Below are positions 63,432 to 64,000 of a DNA stretch of 64,000 bases, one piece after another. Source of the stretch: an uncultured Ignavibacteria bacterium. Lineage in GTDB: Bacteria > Bacteroidota > Ignavibacteria > Tepidaquicellales > Tepidaquicellaceae. Below the pieces are notes generated by a model. The model searched no databases. It was not told where the DNA came from and saw only the letters and a program-made list of their open reading frames with translations. Each line of letters opens with the position of its first letter. Positions within the stretch are counted from its first letter, which is position 1. The DNA is taken from assembly GCA_937924675.1 (NCBI GenBank), contig CALEVL010000308.1, forward strand, positions 14,727 to 78,726, in the 5' to 3' direction. The position numbers were made by a program, and so were the translations under genes.

Positions 63432-64000
63432 GTGAGAAGAGTATATACCGTAATTTCTTTCTTCGTCCCTCTAATAGTTTATGTTCTGACATTATTGCCC
63501 GGATTGACATTCATTGATTCTGATGAATTGTCTGCCGTTGCGGCAAAACTCGGCGTGGCTCATCCGACCGGCTATCCGCTGTTCACTCTGATTGGAAATC
63601 TGTTTTCACATCTGCCGTTCAATGAAGAGATCTATAATCTGAACCTTATGTCTGCCGTGATTGCTTCTGCAACCATTGCAGTATTGTTCAACTTCATGTA
63701 CTTCCTGCTTGGCACTTTGAATGATCAAAACGATAAACCCGGTTCCAAGGCATTCAAGGAAGCAAGGTCCTCTGAATCATCAATGCTGAAATGTAATATC
63801 TCGCTTGCCGCATCTTTTCTTCTGGCGTTTTCGTTCACGTTCTGGGATTCTGCCAATCAGCTCGAAGTTTATGCGCTTCATTGCCTCTTCATTGTTTCTT
63901 TAATGTATCTCATTTGTGTTGTGTCATTCTCTGATGAAGATGCATCTGCAAAGGGAAAATATTTTCTCTTCTTCATTTATGTTGCCGGACTTGGATTCTC
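63432..64000 (+). CDS. DUF2723-family membrane protein (partial, C-terminus beyond the window)
   Basis: From GTG at 63432 the frame stays open to the window end (189 complete codons). The N-terminal helix is followed by IDSDELSAVAAKLGVAHPTGYPLFTL, the hallmark loop of DUF2723 (D-E, then HPTGYPL), then further helices. Family members are large polytopic GT-C-like proteins, related to TMEM260, and are candidates for lipid-linked sugar transfer to proteins. Only the first part is visible. Confidence 0.8.
   Translation, partial: MRRVYTVISFFVPLIVYVLTLLPGLTFIDSDELSAVAAKLGVAHPTGYPLFTLIGNLFSHLPFNEEIYNLNLMSAVIASATIAVLFNFMYFLLGTLNDQNDKPGSKAFKEARSSESSMLKCNISLAASFLLAFSFTFWDSANQLEVYALHCLFIVSLMYLICVVSFSDEDASAKGKYFLFFIYVAGLGF

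Noticed and set aside
1..64000. tRNA or rRNA genes
   Set aside because: No stretch with a tRNA-like T-arm plus acceptor stem or rRNA-like sequence was noticed by eye; a covariance-model scan was not possible.

Overview
The window looks like a chromosomal segment from the Bacteroidota/Chlorobiota/Ignavibacteriota side of the tree, most likely an Ignavibacteria-type bacterium. The evidence is: two secreted proteins ending in a type IX secretion (T9SS) sorting domain with the 'YPNPFNP' signature; an ATP synthase operon that lacks the beta and epsilon genes; promoter-like TTG/TTTG-N19-20-TAnnTTTG elements of Bacteroidota type; frequent TTG start codons; and AT-rich sequence. No rRNA, tRNA, CRISPR array, transposase or prophage was recognised. 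The placement is an inference from gene content.

Layout. 1-5.7 kb: a partial CrtC-like carotenoid hydratase diverging from a CrtQ-like glycosyltransferase, a secreted M1 aminopeptidase, then rarA and an EamA transporter on the minus strand. 5.9-15.6 kb: dinB, a GNAT acetyltransferase, an orphan peptide-binding lipoprotein, an acyl-CoA synthetase, argS, and an epimerase-like SDR diverging from a serine palmitoyltransferase-like enzyme (a possible sphingolipid pair). 15.6-19.8 kb: a vitamin B12 regulon with promoter, cobalamin riboswitch, terminator, BtuB-like receptor, CobO adenosyltransferase, a BFD-type [2Fe-2S] protein and a beta-propeller lipoprotein resembling BtuG. 19.9-22.7 kb: the most unusual locus, a JAMM/MPN peptidase fused through one membrane helix to a LysM domain, followed at once by an E2 ubiquitin-conjugating-like protein and a gamma-carbonic anhydrase-like protein. 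No E1 or ubiquitin-like gene is visible. 22.7-29.9 kb: housekeeping genes (ybeY, smg, topA, tldD/tldE, xerC). 30.3-37.8 kb, minus strand: a lipid-type methyltransferase, a HAD phosphatase, smc, and a polytopic membrane protein carrying a GH2 glycosidase domain with altered catalytic residues.

38-49 kb: two T9SS cargo proteins, a TPR-like protein, phytoene synthase (crtB) and a large cyclase/NB-ARC/TPR signalling protein. 49.3-53.9 kb is accessory: a RelE-type toxin-antitoxin pair, an SDR, an NTF2-like protein, a metzincin protease with a seven-repeat propeller and no signal peptide, and several families of intergenic palindromic or tandem repeats. 53.9-59.6 kb: the F-type ATP synthase operon atpZ-I-B-E-F-H-A-G with promoter and terminator. 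59.8-64 kb: an old-yellow-enzyme family oxidoreductase, a repeat-hairpin region, a His-rich polytopic membrane protein and the start of a DUF2723-family membrane protein.

Functional themes are carotenoid synthesis (three dispersed genes), B12 capture and salvage, envelope and secretion biology, and a membrane-tethered relative of ubiquitin-system enzymes, which is the best candidate for something undescribed.
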